A DNA stretch of 16,636 nucleotides from Pinguiococcus pyrenoidosus. Taxonomy: Eukaryota > Sar > Pinguiophyceae > Pinguiochrysidales > Pinguiochrysidaceae. A program made the position numbers and the translations under genes. The stretch spans positions 1-16,636 of the forward strand of contig JAAMXY010001702.1 in the NCBI GenBank assembly GCA_019677205.1. The letters are read 5' to 3'. Position 1 is the first letter of the stretch, and each line of letters opens with the position of its first letter. The notes beneath the pieces are model-generated. The model was given only the letters and a program-made list of their open reading frames with translations. It was not told where the DNA came from and ran no database searches. Shown here piece by piece: positions 1 through 8,652 of this stretch.

Positions 1-3000
1 CTCTGACGCCGATCCCTCCTGACCGGCCAGCATCTCTTGCATCTCCTTCAGTCTTTGCATCTCTTGCGGGTCTTGGATCGCTGCTGCCTGACTTAGCTCC
101 ATAGCCTCCTCTTCTCGTCCGTCCACCGCGGGGCCTTCCGCCTCAACGTCCATTGCTCCGACCGCTCTTCCTTGCAATGCCTGGAGAAGACGCCCGAAAA
201 GATCGTCAAGGCGATCTTTGTCTTGCCGCCTTCGCAGGCGGGGAGCGGCGTATCCTTTCACACAGCTTCTGCCCAGATCGTGGATGTAGTCGGAGAGTAC
301 TTCCTCGTCTTCTTTGGGCACCATCGGCAAGAGGCGCCAGGCACCCACCAGCCGATGCAGGAACTCAGCAGTAAGAAACCATTTCCTGCTGAGCTTTCTC
401 TTGCTGCTCCTGAGCCGCAGGAAGTTCATGACCGTGTCGAGATTCTCCCAAACGAGCGTTTTCCCGAGGGAGGTGTATCCGTCTTCGTCTGGTGCGGTCC
501 CCAGAGCGGTCGATCCTTCGTTCGTAAGCACGGCGAGAGACTCGTCCGTGGTGGCAAGGAGGGGCTTCCAGAGGTCTGCATCAAGCAGAGGCACCACGCG
601 CCCAAGCATGGCGGTGTGAAACGGACCCGACCCGTCCCCGATCACCTGCACTCCATCCAAAGCGCGGCTCCCCACATCCACGCTCTTGTGCGCACCCAGG
701 CCGAGGAGGCGAGCGTAGAGGCCCCAAACATTGCTCGCGTGCTCTTTGAGCTGCGCGTGGATCTCGGGTTTGTCGCGGGGATCCGGATAGTGCCAATCCG
801 CCTGGACCGCTTCCTCGTCGTGATCGCTCTCCCCCTGTTGCGCCACCGACGGAAACGGTTGAAATATATGACACAGGGCCTTCGGCACCAGCTGCGCGAG
901 CCTTCGTTGCCGATTTCCCAGGGCGAGGCAGGCCTTGTTGAAGGCTAGGTACGACACCTCGTCCCTCGACTCGTAGGATTCTTGCATCTCTTTCAACGAC
1001 AGCATCTCGTGACCATTGAGCCCGAACCTCACGTTCGCCTCCACAGCTCCAGAGAAGAATTGCTCGGAGAGATGGTCCGCATTGAGATCTTCTCGCAGGC
1101 GGATGAAGGACTCGTGGTCGTCCTCATTGTAGATGTACTGCCGGTCGTTGCAGAGGATCCGCATCACGTCGGCAAGTCGCTTCATGAACTTCTTGTCCTC
1201 CGAGAGCTTGCGCCCCAGAACTCCAACGGACGCAGCCTTGGGAGTCGGATCCTTGTCGAGGAGCACTCTACCCAACACGGTTTTCCCAGCAGCCGCGTCG
1301 AACAGGAGAGAGATGAAGACCATGGTGACGTCGCGAATGTCGGCGAGGGTGCCCTGCAAGGCGGAGTGCCCAACCGGAAGGATGCAGTCATCCCCGGTCT
1401 CGCCCGGAAAGTCCGGCAGCGATCCCGAGCAGCCTCGCACGGAGTACTCTATCAGCTGCAGCCTCCGCGTCAGGCCTTGAGGGTTGTCGACCGGCCCCTC
1501 GGCTGCGATGCCGTGCGGAATACCGGCGAGGTATGGAGGGACCTCGTGACCTTCCAGGAGTTTCGCAAGCCTTGGGGCCAGAGTTACTGGACTGCCGCTG
1601 ACGCGCGACGCGAGAAGGCCCGTAACCTCCGCCATCGGCTGTAGGAGATATCTGGCCAGCAACCCCCGCGCCGCCGCCACTTCGCTGTCCCCGGGAACGT
1701 ACCATTCAAGCAGCTTGATCAGCTGCTCCTTCCCGACAAAACTTGGCCGATACCAGTCTGGCAGAGACGTTCTCATATCTCCGGCTTCCGTAGTGGAGGG
1801 GCTTCCACCGTCGCTGGGACCCTTGTTTCCACCGACATCGCGAACCTTCATCTGCAGGAGAGACCTCAAAACCGCACGGATGAGCTTTGCGCCAGCCTTC
1901 CGGATATGCTTCACCCCGCACTTTGAATTGCCTGGCCCGTCATAGAGAATGGCGGCATCGATGACCGCAATCAAAGTCGGCAGCCACGCGATCGTCACGG
2001 AGCCAGGTGCCAACCGGAACAAGCCGCACAGGATGCGCAGGCGCCAGAAAATCTCCTCAACGCTTCTGATGCCCGCGTCGCCTTGAACTTGCATCCACGA
2101 CACCAGCTTGGCGTCCTTGCCGTCCTTGGTGGATTCGAGCATCGCAGGGACAATCGCGTCTATCGCTGATCTTGCGCGTGCCTCACTGCACTCGCATGTG
2201 AGCGCCTTCGCAAGATAAACGCAATGCCTCACTGCGTTCTTGAGTCTGCCCGCTTCCTCAACGAAGAACTTGCGAATCATGGGCAACACCGTGCGACTTG
2301 TTGCATCGTCCATCCGAAAGTTCACTATCTCGACGACCATGGAGATGAGACCCTCGGACACCCCAGCGCTCTCGCTCTGCTTGTCTTCGTGATCTGACGC
2401 GCGGATGACCTCGAAGATCTTGTCGAGGAAGAGGGGAAGCCATTCGGACAGCTTGTAAGGCAGCTCACTAAGCTGCTCGCATGATTCCTTGTCGATGGCG
2501 AAGTGCTCGTGCCTCGTCCCGTCGCGGTAAACGACGGGCTGAGCGATCTCGACAAGATCCGCCGGAGCTGTCGGGCTGCCAGTCCCGTGCTCGCCGTTCT
2601 CCTTGGGAATTCCGCCTCCCAGCCGTGCGGCAACGTATGTGGATGTCCCGTCGACATCCGCAAATCTGAAGCCAGGGCCAAAAGAATCGTGCAGTCCAGC
2701 GGCATCCCGCGCAAGGACTGGATGCTTGCGCTCCCCCGCCGCGCTCGCTGCCGCCGCCACGTCCGCCGCGCGTGGTTCCAACGCGTCCGCTCGCGTATCC
2801 CTTGTGTAGATTGGCACCCATGCGAAAATCTCGAAGATAAAGCTGAGCGTCGCTTGCATCTTCACATCGTCGTTCGGGTCGACCCCTGGCAGAACGCTGT
2901 AGAGGATATCCATCAAGTACGGCGCGATGATCGGCTCCGGGTAGAAGACCGTCTTGAAGATTCGCGTGAGCAGGGACAGCACGATGGGCACCTGATGGGA

Positions 3001-4755
3001 CTTGGTGAGATTGTCTCCGGAGAGTGCGGAGAGAATCAGCGGAAGCGTCGGCGTCACCACCGCCCTGGGGCTGATGGAGGACAGATGCCTCAGCGCGCCA
3101 AGTCCGGACGTCTGCACCGTATGATCATGGTTGAACATGGTACGATGTGCAAAGGGAATGAGCACTCGCAACGTCGCCTGGAGATCCTCGACGGGGATCC
3201 TCTGCAGGTAGCAGTTTCCAACCTCCCTGATGGCCGTCTCGCTGACGCCGCGTCTGGCCGCGCGATCACGGAGGTACGTCTCCCAACCCCGTTGGTACCC
3301 GATGAATTCCGCCAGCCGGGCGCACAGATGATTCAGGATGATACCGAGGCCAGAGCTCCACCAGCCAGAGTTGCTGGGAAACTGCGCGCTCGACAGCTCC
3401 GCGAACATTTGACACACGAGCAGTGTCCCAAGCCGGACGCGGTCGTCCTTCTCTTCTTCCTCCTCCATGGGCTCCCCGCAGTTGCCTTGCCCGTATCCGC
3501 CCGGGCTTTCTCCTTCGCCTTGGCCTTCAACTGCTACTGGAATCGCGTCGGCAGGCTCAGCGAGCAGACTGGGCGGAAGAAGCACCTCCTCTGGCTTCTT
3601 GATCCGCGGCCCCTTCCCAATGAGGAAAGTGAGCAGGTGCGCACCCTCGAAATAGATGAGACTGAGGGAGTCCTTGCCATCGGAGATGCGGAAGAACGAT
3701 ATCCGAGACTCGTCGTACGGTCCACTGGAGAAGCCGCTTGTCGCGATGGGAGAGGCAAACTTCTGCCGAAGCGTGGCTGCCAGGTTGCGAATCAGACTTG
3801 GTTCGTCCCAGCGGAAGTCCTCGGTCCGCATGGTCGCAGCCTTGAGAAGGCAGATGCAGTCAAGCTCCCAGGGCGACGTGCCGGAGCGCTTCCGCCAGAG
3901 CTTCAAGAGCCTTGGTACCAGATCGTCCCATGAGCGACGCTCCTGGAGGCTGGGCGGCCAATAGGGCCGGAAGAAGGCCGCCTTGTCCAAGGCAAGCACG
4001 GCTTTGAGCCCATTCTGCGTCTCCGCCTCCCCAATGAAGCGGATCGTCAGCTCCATCGCAGCTGCCGTGTCGAAGAAGGGCCGCAAATACACCACCGTGT
4101 CCCGAAAGGTGGTGCGCAGGTCGCTCATGAAGGAGCGAGAGATGCGTGGCGGCTCCCTGGGCCGCATCAACGGGGCCTCGAAGAGCTCCTCAAAAATCCG
4201 CAGCACCAGATGGGGGTCAATGGTGGTCTTGGGTCCCTCCGGCGGACCGCCCGAGGCGGCGGTCTCGTAGCAGAATGCGGTGGCGTTCTTCCAGATCACG
4301 CGGCGTTCGTCGCTGTTGAGCAGCCTCCTCACGCTGCGCATGAGATTGAGCTGCAGCGGCATGTCGATGTCCTTGGTGAGCACCAGATTGAACAGCGACG
4401 AGGCCAGAACCACGCGTTCCGTCGCGCCCAGCGGATACTCCAGGTCCATGTAGGCGCACACGAGGCGGTGGCATCTGGCCACGCGGCGGAGATCCGCGCA
4501 GGGCATCTGCTCCAGACAGGCGTCCAGATCCTCTCGAATGCGCGCCAAATGCGCCACAGCTTCCGCGCGAAAGCTGTCCTGCAGCAGCGGCGGCAGCAGG
4601 CCCGGCATCAGGGACGTAGTGGTGCCGCCGTCCATGGTACTGCGGCGCTCTGTACGCTCTGCGCTTTGCCCAAAACGCAGCTCCTTTCTTTCGTCTTCTT
4701 TGGTTTCGGGGTCTTGGCGCGACAGCCCTTCTTTGGATGACTTAGTGTTGGTCAT
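1..4755 (-). CDS. PSME4: Proteasome activator PA200/Blm10 (PSME4) homologue, 3' end beyond the left edge
   Basis: The protein would be a large HEAT-repeat solenoid that caps the 20S proteasome and promotes ubiquitin-independent peptide and histone breakdown (known for the family). A single frame of 1585 codons stays open from ATG 4755 to base 1 with no stop and no intron. Family hallmarks seen: YLRPFFDTAAAMELTIRF at about residues 222-240 and the WDDLVPRLLKLWRKR region near 276-290, which together match the N-terminal 'R-P-[YF]-F ... W ... L..LW' block of PA200. LPGVDPNDDVKMQATLSF follows at 622-639, the most diagnostic stretch, then a WYVPGDSEVAAARGLL motif near 1015-1030. An acidic loop (MEEEEEKDD) lies near 430, and a Gln/Glu/Met-rich stretch at about 1530-1585. 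Human PA200 has about 1840 residues, so roughly 250 residues, including the C-terminal Tyr motif that docks on the 20S core, should lie outside. The start is uncertain: in-frame ATGs occur at 4791, 4755 and 4635, and the last has the best Kozak context (ACC ATG G). Confidence 0.87.
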   Translation of the reverse strand, partial: MTNTKSSKEGLSRQDPETKEDERKELRFGQSAERTERRSTMDGGTTTSLMPGLLPPLLQDSFRAEAVAHLARIREDLDACLEQMPCADLRRVARCHRLVCAYMDLEYPLGATERVVLASSLFNLVLTKDIDMPLQLNLMRSVRRLLNSDERRVIWKNATAFCYETAASGGPPEGPKTTIDPHLVLRIFEELFEAPLMRPREPPRISRSFMSDLRTTFRDTVVYLRPFFDTAAAMELTIRFIGEAETQNGLKAVLALDKAAFFRPYWPPSLQERRSWDDLVPRLLKLWRKRSGTSPWELDCICLLKAATMRTEDFRWDEPSLIRNLAATLRQKFASPIATSGFSSGPYDESRISFFRISDGKDSLSLIYFEGAHLLTFLIGKGPRIKKPEEVLLPPSLLAEPADAIPVAVEGQGEGESPGGYGQGNCGEPMEEEEEKDDRVRLGTLLVCQMFAELSSAQFPSNSGWWSSGLGIILNHLCARLAEFIGYQRGWETYLRDRAARRGVSETAIREVGNCYLQRIPVEDLQATLRVLIPFAHRTMFNHDHTVQTSGLGALRHLSSISPRAVVTPTLPLILSALSGDNLTKSHQVPIVLSLLTRIFKTVFYPEPIIAPYLMDILYSVLPGVDPNDDVKMQATLSFIFEIFAWVPIYTRDTRADALEPRAADVAAAASAAGERKHPVLARDAAGLHDSFGPGFRFADVDGTSTYVAARLGGGIPKENGEHGTGSPTAPADLVEIAQPVVYRDGTRHEHFAIDKESCEQLSELPYKLSEWLPLFLDKIFEVIRASDHEDKQSESAGVSEGLISMVVEIVNFRMDDATSRTVLPMIRKFFVEEAGRLKNAVRHCVYLAKALTCECSEARARSAIDAIVPAMLESTKDGKDAKLVSWMQVQGDAGIRSVEEIFWRLRILCGLFRLAPGSVTIAWLPTLIAVIDAAILYDGPGNSKCGVKHIRKAGAKLIRAVLRSLLQMKVRDVGGNKGPSDGGSPSTTEAGDMRTSLPDWYRPSFVGKEQLIKLLEWYVPGDSEVAAARGLLARYLLQPMAEVTGLLASRVSGSPVTLAPRLAKLLEGHEVPPYLAGIPHGIAAEGPVDNPQGLTRRLQLIEYSVRGCSGSLPDFPGETGDDCILPVGHSALQGTLADIRDVTMVFISLLFDAAAGKTVLGRVLLDKDPTPKAASVGVLGRKLSEDKKFMKRLADVMRILCNDRQYIYNEDDHESFIRLREDLNADHLSEQFFSGAVEANVRFGLNGHEMLSLKEMQESYESRDEVSYLAFNKACLALGNRQRRLAQLVPKALCHIFQPFPSVAQQGESDHDEEAVQADWHYPDPRDKPEIHAQLKEHASNVWGLYARLLGLGAHKSVDVGSRALDGVQVIGDGSGPFHTAMLGRVVPLLDADLWKPLLATTDESLAVLTNEGSTALGTAPDEDGYTSLGKTLVWENLDTVMNFLRLRSSKRKLSRKWFLTAEFLHRLVGAWRLLPMVPKEDEEVLSDYIHDLGRSCVKGYAAPRLRRRQDKDRLDDLFGRLLQALQGRAVGAMDVEAEGPAVDGREEEAMELSQAAAIQDPQEMQRLKEMQEMLAGQEGSASE

Positions 4756-4971
4756 TGACTGATGAGGATGGAGCGGGAGGCAAGAAGTCATAAGAAGTTG
4801 GCAATTTGGTGGGGGGCGGTGTTTTATGACTACAACTGGCAGCTGACAAGCACCTAGCCCAAAAGATCCATTGACCGCCAGAGGGAGTGTCAGCTGATCT
4901 CTGTTGAGCGCTTTACCATCTTCAAGTCAGGTTTGGTTTGGGTTCGGTTTCGGTCTGGAGGCGAGTTTCTA

Positions 4972-4990
4972 CAGGATCCAGTGGATCCTG
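4972..4990. repeat. Interrupted palindrome, 9-bp arms around 1 base
   Basis: CAGGATCCA, one G, then TGGATCCTG: both arms are perfect reverse complements. It lies about 220 bp upstream of the PA200 start and 160 bp upstream of the PP2C start. A dimeric transcription factor site is possible; chance cannot be excluded. Confidence 0.6.
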
Positions 4991-5043
4991 GTTTCTCTCT
5001 GCGTCTCTCATTTCAGCAAGCCAAACGAAACTAGAACAAGAAA

Positions 5044-5063
5044 CAAGCGAAGCCCTTCGCTTG
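5044..5063. repeat. Interrupted palindrome, 9-bp arms around CC
   Basis: CAAGCGAAG, CC, CTTCGCTTG: a perfect 9-bp inverted repeat with a 2-base spacer. It lies about 90 bp upstream of the PP2C start, where it could be an operator-like site in DNA or a hairpin in a 5' leader. Confidence 0.6.
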
Positions 5064-5111
5064 AGGGTTTCGGCGCCAAGTTGATCACAGTGTCGTTGCG
5101 GACTTTAACGC

Positions 5112-5156
5112 ATGCGCTCCGGGGGCGCCATGCGCAACTTCGGCGCCCGACCATGA
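5112..5156 (+). other. Upstream ORF of 14 codons overlapping the PP2C start
   Basis: ATG 5112 opens a 14-codon frame that contains a second ATG at 5130 and ends with TGA at 5154-5156. That stop overlaps the ATG at 5153 proposed for the phosphatase (ATGA overlap). It matters only if transcription starts upstream of 5112, which cannot be told from sequence. The ATG at 5112 has a weak context (C at -3), while the phosphatase ATG has A at -3. Confidence 0.35.
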
Positions 5157-6316
5157 ACAGAATGCCCTCCATTCCGCACTACTGGCTCACGCTGGCCTTC
5201 GCCGCCTGTAGTATGCGCGTCGAGTGCGATTCCGGCCAGGTGCGGCGCACTTCCGCGACTTCGAAGCGCCGCCGTGAAGTCTCATCGTCGCTGTAGTCTG
5301 GCACAGGTGGGCGCAGTCGCACGAGAGGCCTCGCGGATGCGGCGAAGCCCCCGGCGCCGCAGATCTCCGTGGTGGCAGCGCAAGGCAAGCGCTATTACAT
5401 GGAGGATACGCATTTCCTCGCTCGCGACGGCTCTTTCGTGGGCGTATTCGATGGCCACGCCGGCGCTGGAGTCAGTGCCTACGCGAAGAAACATCTGCAC
5501 GCGCGGTTCTCGCAGCTTTGGTCCGACAGCTGCTGCGAGAAGGGGGACAGATCCGTGAAATGTGTGGCGAAATCGCTGCGGAAGGCCTTCGTGGACACGG
5601 ACAAGGAGATTCAGAGCGACGATGCACTGGCGCAGCAGGGCTCCACGGCCACCGTGGTGGTGGTGCCGCATCTTTTGAGGCCGACCGCGACGCACAGCAA
5701 CGGGAAGAAGCAGTACGTCACGGCGAACTTGGGCGACTCCCGAGCGGTGCTGTGCCGGAAGTGGAAAGCCATCGATCTCACCAAGGACCACAAGCCCAAC
5801 GCGCCCAGGGAGAGACTCCGGGTGGTCAGCCAAGGGGGCACGGTGGATTGGTACGGGTACAGAGACACGGATGGGAAACCCCTGGAGGGCACTGGCGTTT
5901 GGAGGATCAATGGGAATCTGGCAGTCGCGCGAGCCTTTGGAGACAGATACGCACGTCCCTTTGTTAGCGGAGAGTGCGAAATCAAATGCTTCGACTGCAA
6001 CGAGAAGGAGGACCAGTTCATCATCGTAGCGAGCGATGGCCTCTGGGACGTCATGAGTAGCCGAGAAGCCGTCAAGTACGTGCAGTCCATGATGGCGGGA
6101 AGCGTCGGGGCGCTGCCGGAGGGCGGCGTCGCCCAAGGAAACCGGCCTTCGGACGTAGACTTGCGCACCTGGCAGGCGCAGTATAGCGAGGATCGCGGGC
6201 TCGTTCGTGCCGCGCTGCAGAGCCGGAAAAAGAAAATGGCCAAGTATCTTGTCGAGGAGGCACTTCGTAGGGGCACATATGACAACATCACAGTCGCAAT
6301 CCTGTGGCTGAAATGA
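5153..6316 (+). CDS. PP2C-type (PPM) Ser/Thr protein phosphatase, two exons
   Basis: This is a metal-dependent protein phosphatase with all core motifs. With exons 5153-5210 and 5307-6316 it has 355 residues. Motifs in that numbering: RYYMED with Arg48, Glu52 and Asp53; VFDGHAG with Asp68 and Gly69 (metal ligands); GSTA at 131-134; ANLGDSRAV around 160-167; GNLAVARAFGD at 222-232; ASDGLWDV with metal ligand Asp263; YDNITV with Asp345. It is therefore probably active. The frame is closed by TAG 5294-5296 just upstream of the domain, and the first downstream ATG is inside the MED motif, so a start further up plus an intron is required. ATG 5153 gives MNRMPSIPHYWLTLAFAAC, a signal-peptide-like N-terminus, followed by an Arg/Ser-rich linker. 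This suggests entry into the secretory route or a complex organelle, which is unusual for PP2C. The family call is firm; the N-terminus is a model. Confidence 0.93.
5211..5306 (+). other. Proposed 96-nt intron in the PP2C gene
   Basis: GTATGC at 5211 and CACAG ending at 5306 restore the frame from ATG 5153 into the phosphatase domain and remove the TAG at 5294-5296. Two other GT-AG pairs also keep the frame: 5240-5296 (57 nt, GTGCGG...CTGTAG) and 5274-5306 (33 nt). I prefer 5211-5306 because GTATGC is the best donor and its size is close to the 85-nt intron in the coiled-coil gene. Confidence 0.45.
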
Positions 6317-6564
6317 GTCTTTGTATGAGAATGAAGTTTAATAGACACCCGCGAGGGCTCTCGGCAGCGACTTGCGCTCCCGCAACACCTTCGAGTCGTC
6401 TCAGGGCGCCGATCTCTATGGTCGAACCTCCTTGGGACATCTGGGATGCTTGGAACCTTGGACGCGCAGCATACGCCTGATCTCGTCTTGAGCTCAACAC
6501 CTGCGTACCTGATCCTCAGCTCCCATCGTCGCTCGCAATGCGCACAAGCAAGCCTGTCCCTACG
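6317..6564. other. Convergent intergenic gap
   Basis: Only about 250 bp separate the stop codons of two genes facing each other, so both 3' untranslated regions and poly(A) sites must fit or overlap here. I see no canonical AATAAA on either strand and no small gene. Confidence 0.5.
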
Positions 6565-8652
6565 CTAAGTCGCGGCCCGCTGTCTGGCCGACTTACTCCG
6601 CAGCTCGTCCCACAAGCTGAAGTCCTGCGCTTCTTGTTGCAGAACTGGGCATCTAGTCGACCTCGTCTCAATGACGCGCTCCTCAAATGGAAAGGATTGC
6701 CGGGCTTTGGCAAAGCGTTTGCGCTGCTCGTCGCCTTCGTAAAAGTACCATTTCTCCTCCGTCATGATGCAGGCGGACGAAAGCAGGACACGCTCGCTCG
6801 TCTGCTCCAGCAAGCTGCGATCCAGCATGTTGGCATCGCCGACAATCGCCACCTGAGCGTGACGACGCCGTAGGTCGTCCCATACCTGCACGACCTGGTT
6901 CTGAACCACGTCGACAGGACACATCCCCGGTGCTAGAGCTTTCCTCTTTGTCCCTCGACTAGCCCGTGCCATCCCAAAGACTGCCGTGCGTGGCTCCTTC
7001 GGTGGCAGCGCTTTTCCTATGAAAGGAATCTCTTGAAAGCTCTCATGCCAACACGGCAGCTCTGGTTCCCCGCAGCTGCGACCCGACACCACGTTCGCCC
7101 AGGAGTAGAAAATCCGATACGGAATAAAGAGCACGGCGGTTGGCGCGATCGGGTGCGCCTTGGTGAAGAATCGCTTCCCGTTGGCGGTCGTGTCGAAGGG
7201 AAGCGCCGAAGGCACGAGGTCCGGAACGCAGACGTTCGTCACTCCGATTCCGTCGACACCCGCGTCCAGCGCGTTCCGAAGGCCTGCCCACAGGTGCAGA
7301 CTCGCTCCTGTCTCCCCCCCCACGGGCGGCACCTTCTCAGAGACAAGGTCTCCGTCGTTGCTGCAAGGCAGCACGTGATGAGTGGACGTCTCGTAGTGCA
7401 CGATCTTGTTGTAAACTTGCGCGGTGGACACTAGCACTCCAGGTATACTTGGCGACGCCGGAGCGCCTGTCATGGCGCCGTTGGACCCGAGCACAATCTC
7501 GTCGACGTATGGGGACTTGGCGAGGAAGAAGAAGACGTTGGACATGAGGTGGTCGGAGGTGGAAAACATCTCTCCAAACCTCAGCAGGCAATTTGGCGGA
7601 TCGTCGTACAAGCCACGCCGTGCGCTTTCTGCCGTCTCGTGGACGAGACGGCAGAGGTCGTCGAAGGTCTCGGCGAGGAACTCTTCGCGGTATCCAAGCC
7701 AGCGCAAGCCCACCTCGTCCACTACGGGATCGCAGATGGACCCGCAGCGGAAGTGCGCCGGCTCCAACGCATCCGCTTCCGTCTCCGCGAGTCCCCGGAT
7801 GACCTGCCACTCGCGATACATGGCCACCGTGTGCTCCGAGTAGTCCCGCATGGCGTCGCCGCTGGAGGAGTAGCGACTCTGCAGCTCCAAGTTGATGGTG
7901 GGTGAGATGCTCCGTATGCAGCTGCCGTATTCCTGGATCAGCTTGGCCGTGGCGCCGCTGATGAATTCGTTGATAAGTTGCCTAGCGACGGGGTGCGCCA
8001 GCGACGGCCCGGGGGAGCTGGATTTTTTGCGTTTGCAGGACCTGTGCTGGGACGGCCGGTCCAGGAAGTCTTCGTCCTTCACCCACGGGGGAAACTCCCG
8101 GATGTTAAGCACCACGTGCAGCCGTAGCCCCGACGCACATGCGGTGGCCATCCAGCTCTTTCCCCAGGAACGGATATCAATAGCCCCTCGCCCCTCTCGC
8201 TCGGTCCATGCCCATGGCACGTCGCCCATGATTGCCCGGAACCCTGAGTCCCGCGCGCCGTCTAGGAATCGCCGAAGTCTCTCCTCCGCCAGCGTGTTCT
8301 GGTTGGCATTGACCTTGTTGAACCAGCGGTGCACCTCTTGCAGCCAGAGAGTTACGTACGAATCGCCCACCGGGACGCGATGCCGAGGAGTCACGAAGTC
8401 CTGCGCTATTCGGTAGCCCGACGTCTCCGCGTCATAGCGCGGCGCTATCTCGGCTTCTTGCTTGCGCTGCGAAAACAAGAGGCGCCAAGAAAGGGCGCCT
8501 ACCACCAGCATGAACACTAAGCCCGTACGTCTGCACAAGCATCTGGCTCTCCCATCGCTGCTCCAGAGATCTCGAGACCCCTCGTGGACTACAGGCGTGG
8601 AGGAAAGCCCTCGTCTGGCGGGACGCCGAGACACGGTGGGGCGCCAAGACAT
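6565..8652 (-). CDS. Type II membrane protein with a putative glycosidase-like TIM barrel
   Basis: A 695-residue intronless protein. ATG 8652 is the first ATG after the in-frame upstream stop at 8707-8709. The N-terminus is Arg-rich, then one hydrophobic segment (TGLVFMLVVGALSWRLLF, about residues 43-60) is followed by a long soluble part, the topology of a Golgi, ER or cell-surface enzyme. The soluble part looks like a clan GH-A (beta-galactosidase-like, GH42-type) fold: GDVPWAWTEREGRGAIDIRSW at about 143-163 resembles the 'W.W.E...G.fDf' strand-helix; LRLHVVLNIREFPPWV follows at about 176-191. PTINLELQSRY at 251-261 may hold the acid/base Glu256. GGETGAS near 445-451, before WAGLRNALDAGVDGIGVTN, may hold the nucleophile Glu447. 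The last 160 residues (AVLFIPYRIFYSW, then VAIVGDANMLD) resemble the Rossmann-like domain after GH42 barrels. Family and activity are inference from motif shape; the catalytic residues are guesses. A non-catalytic relative is possible. Confidence 0.6.
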   Translation of the reverse strand: MSWRPTVSRRPARRGLSSTPVVHEGSRDLWSSDGRARCLCRRTGLVFMLVVGALSWRLLFSQRKQEAEIAPRYDAETSGYRIAQDFVTPRHRVPVGDSYVTLWLQEVHRWFNKVNANQNTLAEERLRRFLDGARDSGFRAIMGDVPWAWTEREGRGAIDIRSWGKSWMATACASGLRLHVVLNIREFPPWVKDEDFLDRPSQHRSCKRKKSSSPGPSLAHPVARQLINEFISGATAKLIQEYGSCIRSISPTINLELQSRYSSSGDAMRDYSEHTVAMYREWQVIRGLAETEADALEPAHFRCGSICDPVVDEVGLRWLGYREEFLAETFDDLCRLVHETAESARRGLYDDPPNCLLRFGEMFSTSDHLMSNVFFFLAKSPYVDEIVLGSNGAMTGAPASPSIPGVLVSTAQVYNKIVHYETSTHHVLPCSNDGDLVSEKVPPVGGETGASLHLWAGLRNALDAGVDGIGVTNVCVPDLVPSALPFDTTANGKRFFTKAHPIAPTAVLFIPYRIFYSWANVVSGRSCGEPELPCWHESFQEIPFIGKALPPKEPRTAVFGMARASRGTKRKALAPGMCPVDVVQNQVVQVWDDLRRRHAQVAIVGDANMLDRSLLEQTSERVLLSSACIMTEEKWYFYEGDEQRKRFAKARQSFPFEERVIETRSTRCPVLQQEAQDFSLWDELRSKSARQRAAT

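Larger units (their letters stand above)
4756..5152. promoter_or_regulatory. Divergent promoter region between PA200 and the PP2C gene
   Basis: About 400 bp separate the start codons of two genes pointing away from each other, so both promoters must lie here or overlap. I see no clear TATA box. The region holds two interrupted palindromes (4972-4990 and 5044-5063), a GGTTT-rich stretch near 4930-4955, and three GGCGCC sites at 5072, 5124 and 5142. The first of these sits in TTTCGGCGCC, which is loosely like an E2F/DP site. A shared or coordinated regulation of the two genes is inference. Confidence 0.6.

Noticed and set aside
2503-3933. 476-codon plus-strand frame opposite PA200
   Set aside because: It is an antisense shadow of the GC-rich PA200 gene: no domain, odd composition, no proper ATG start, and the minus-strand protein has clear family motifs.
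5282-6136. 284-codon minus-strand frame opposite the phosphatase
   Set aside because: The plus strand carries all PP2C motifs; this frame has no recognisable domain and lies wholly inside it.
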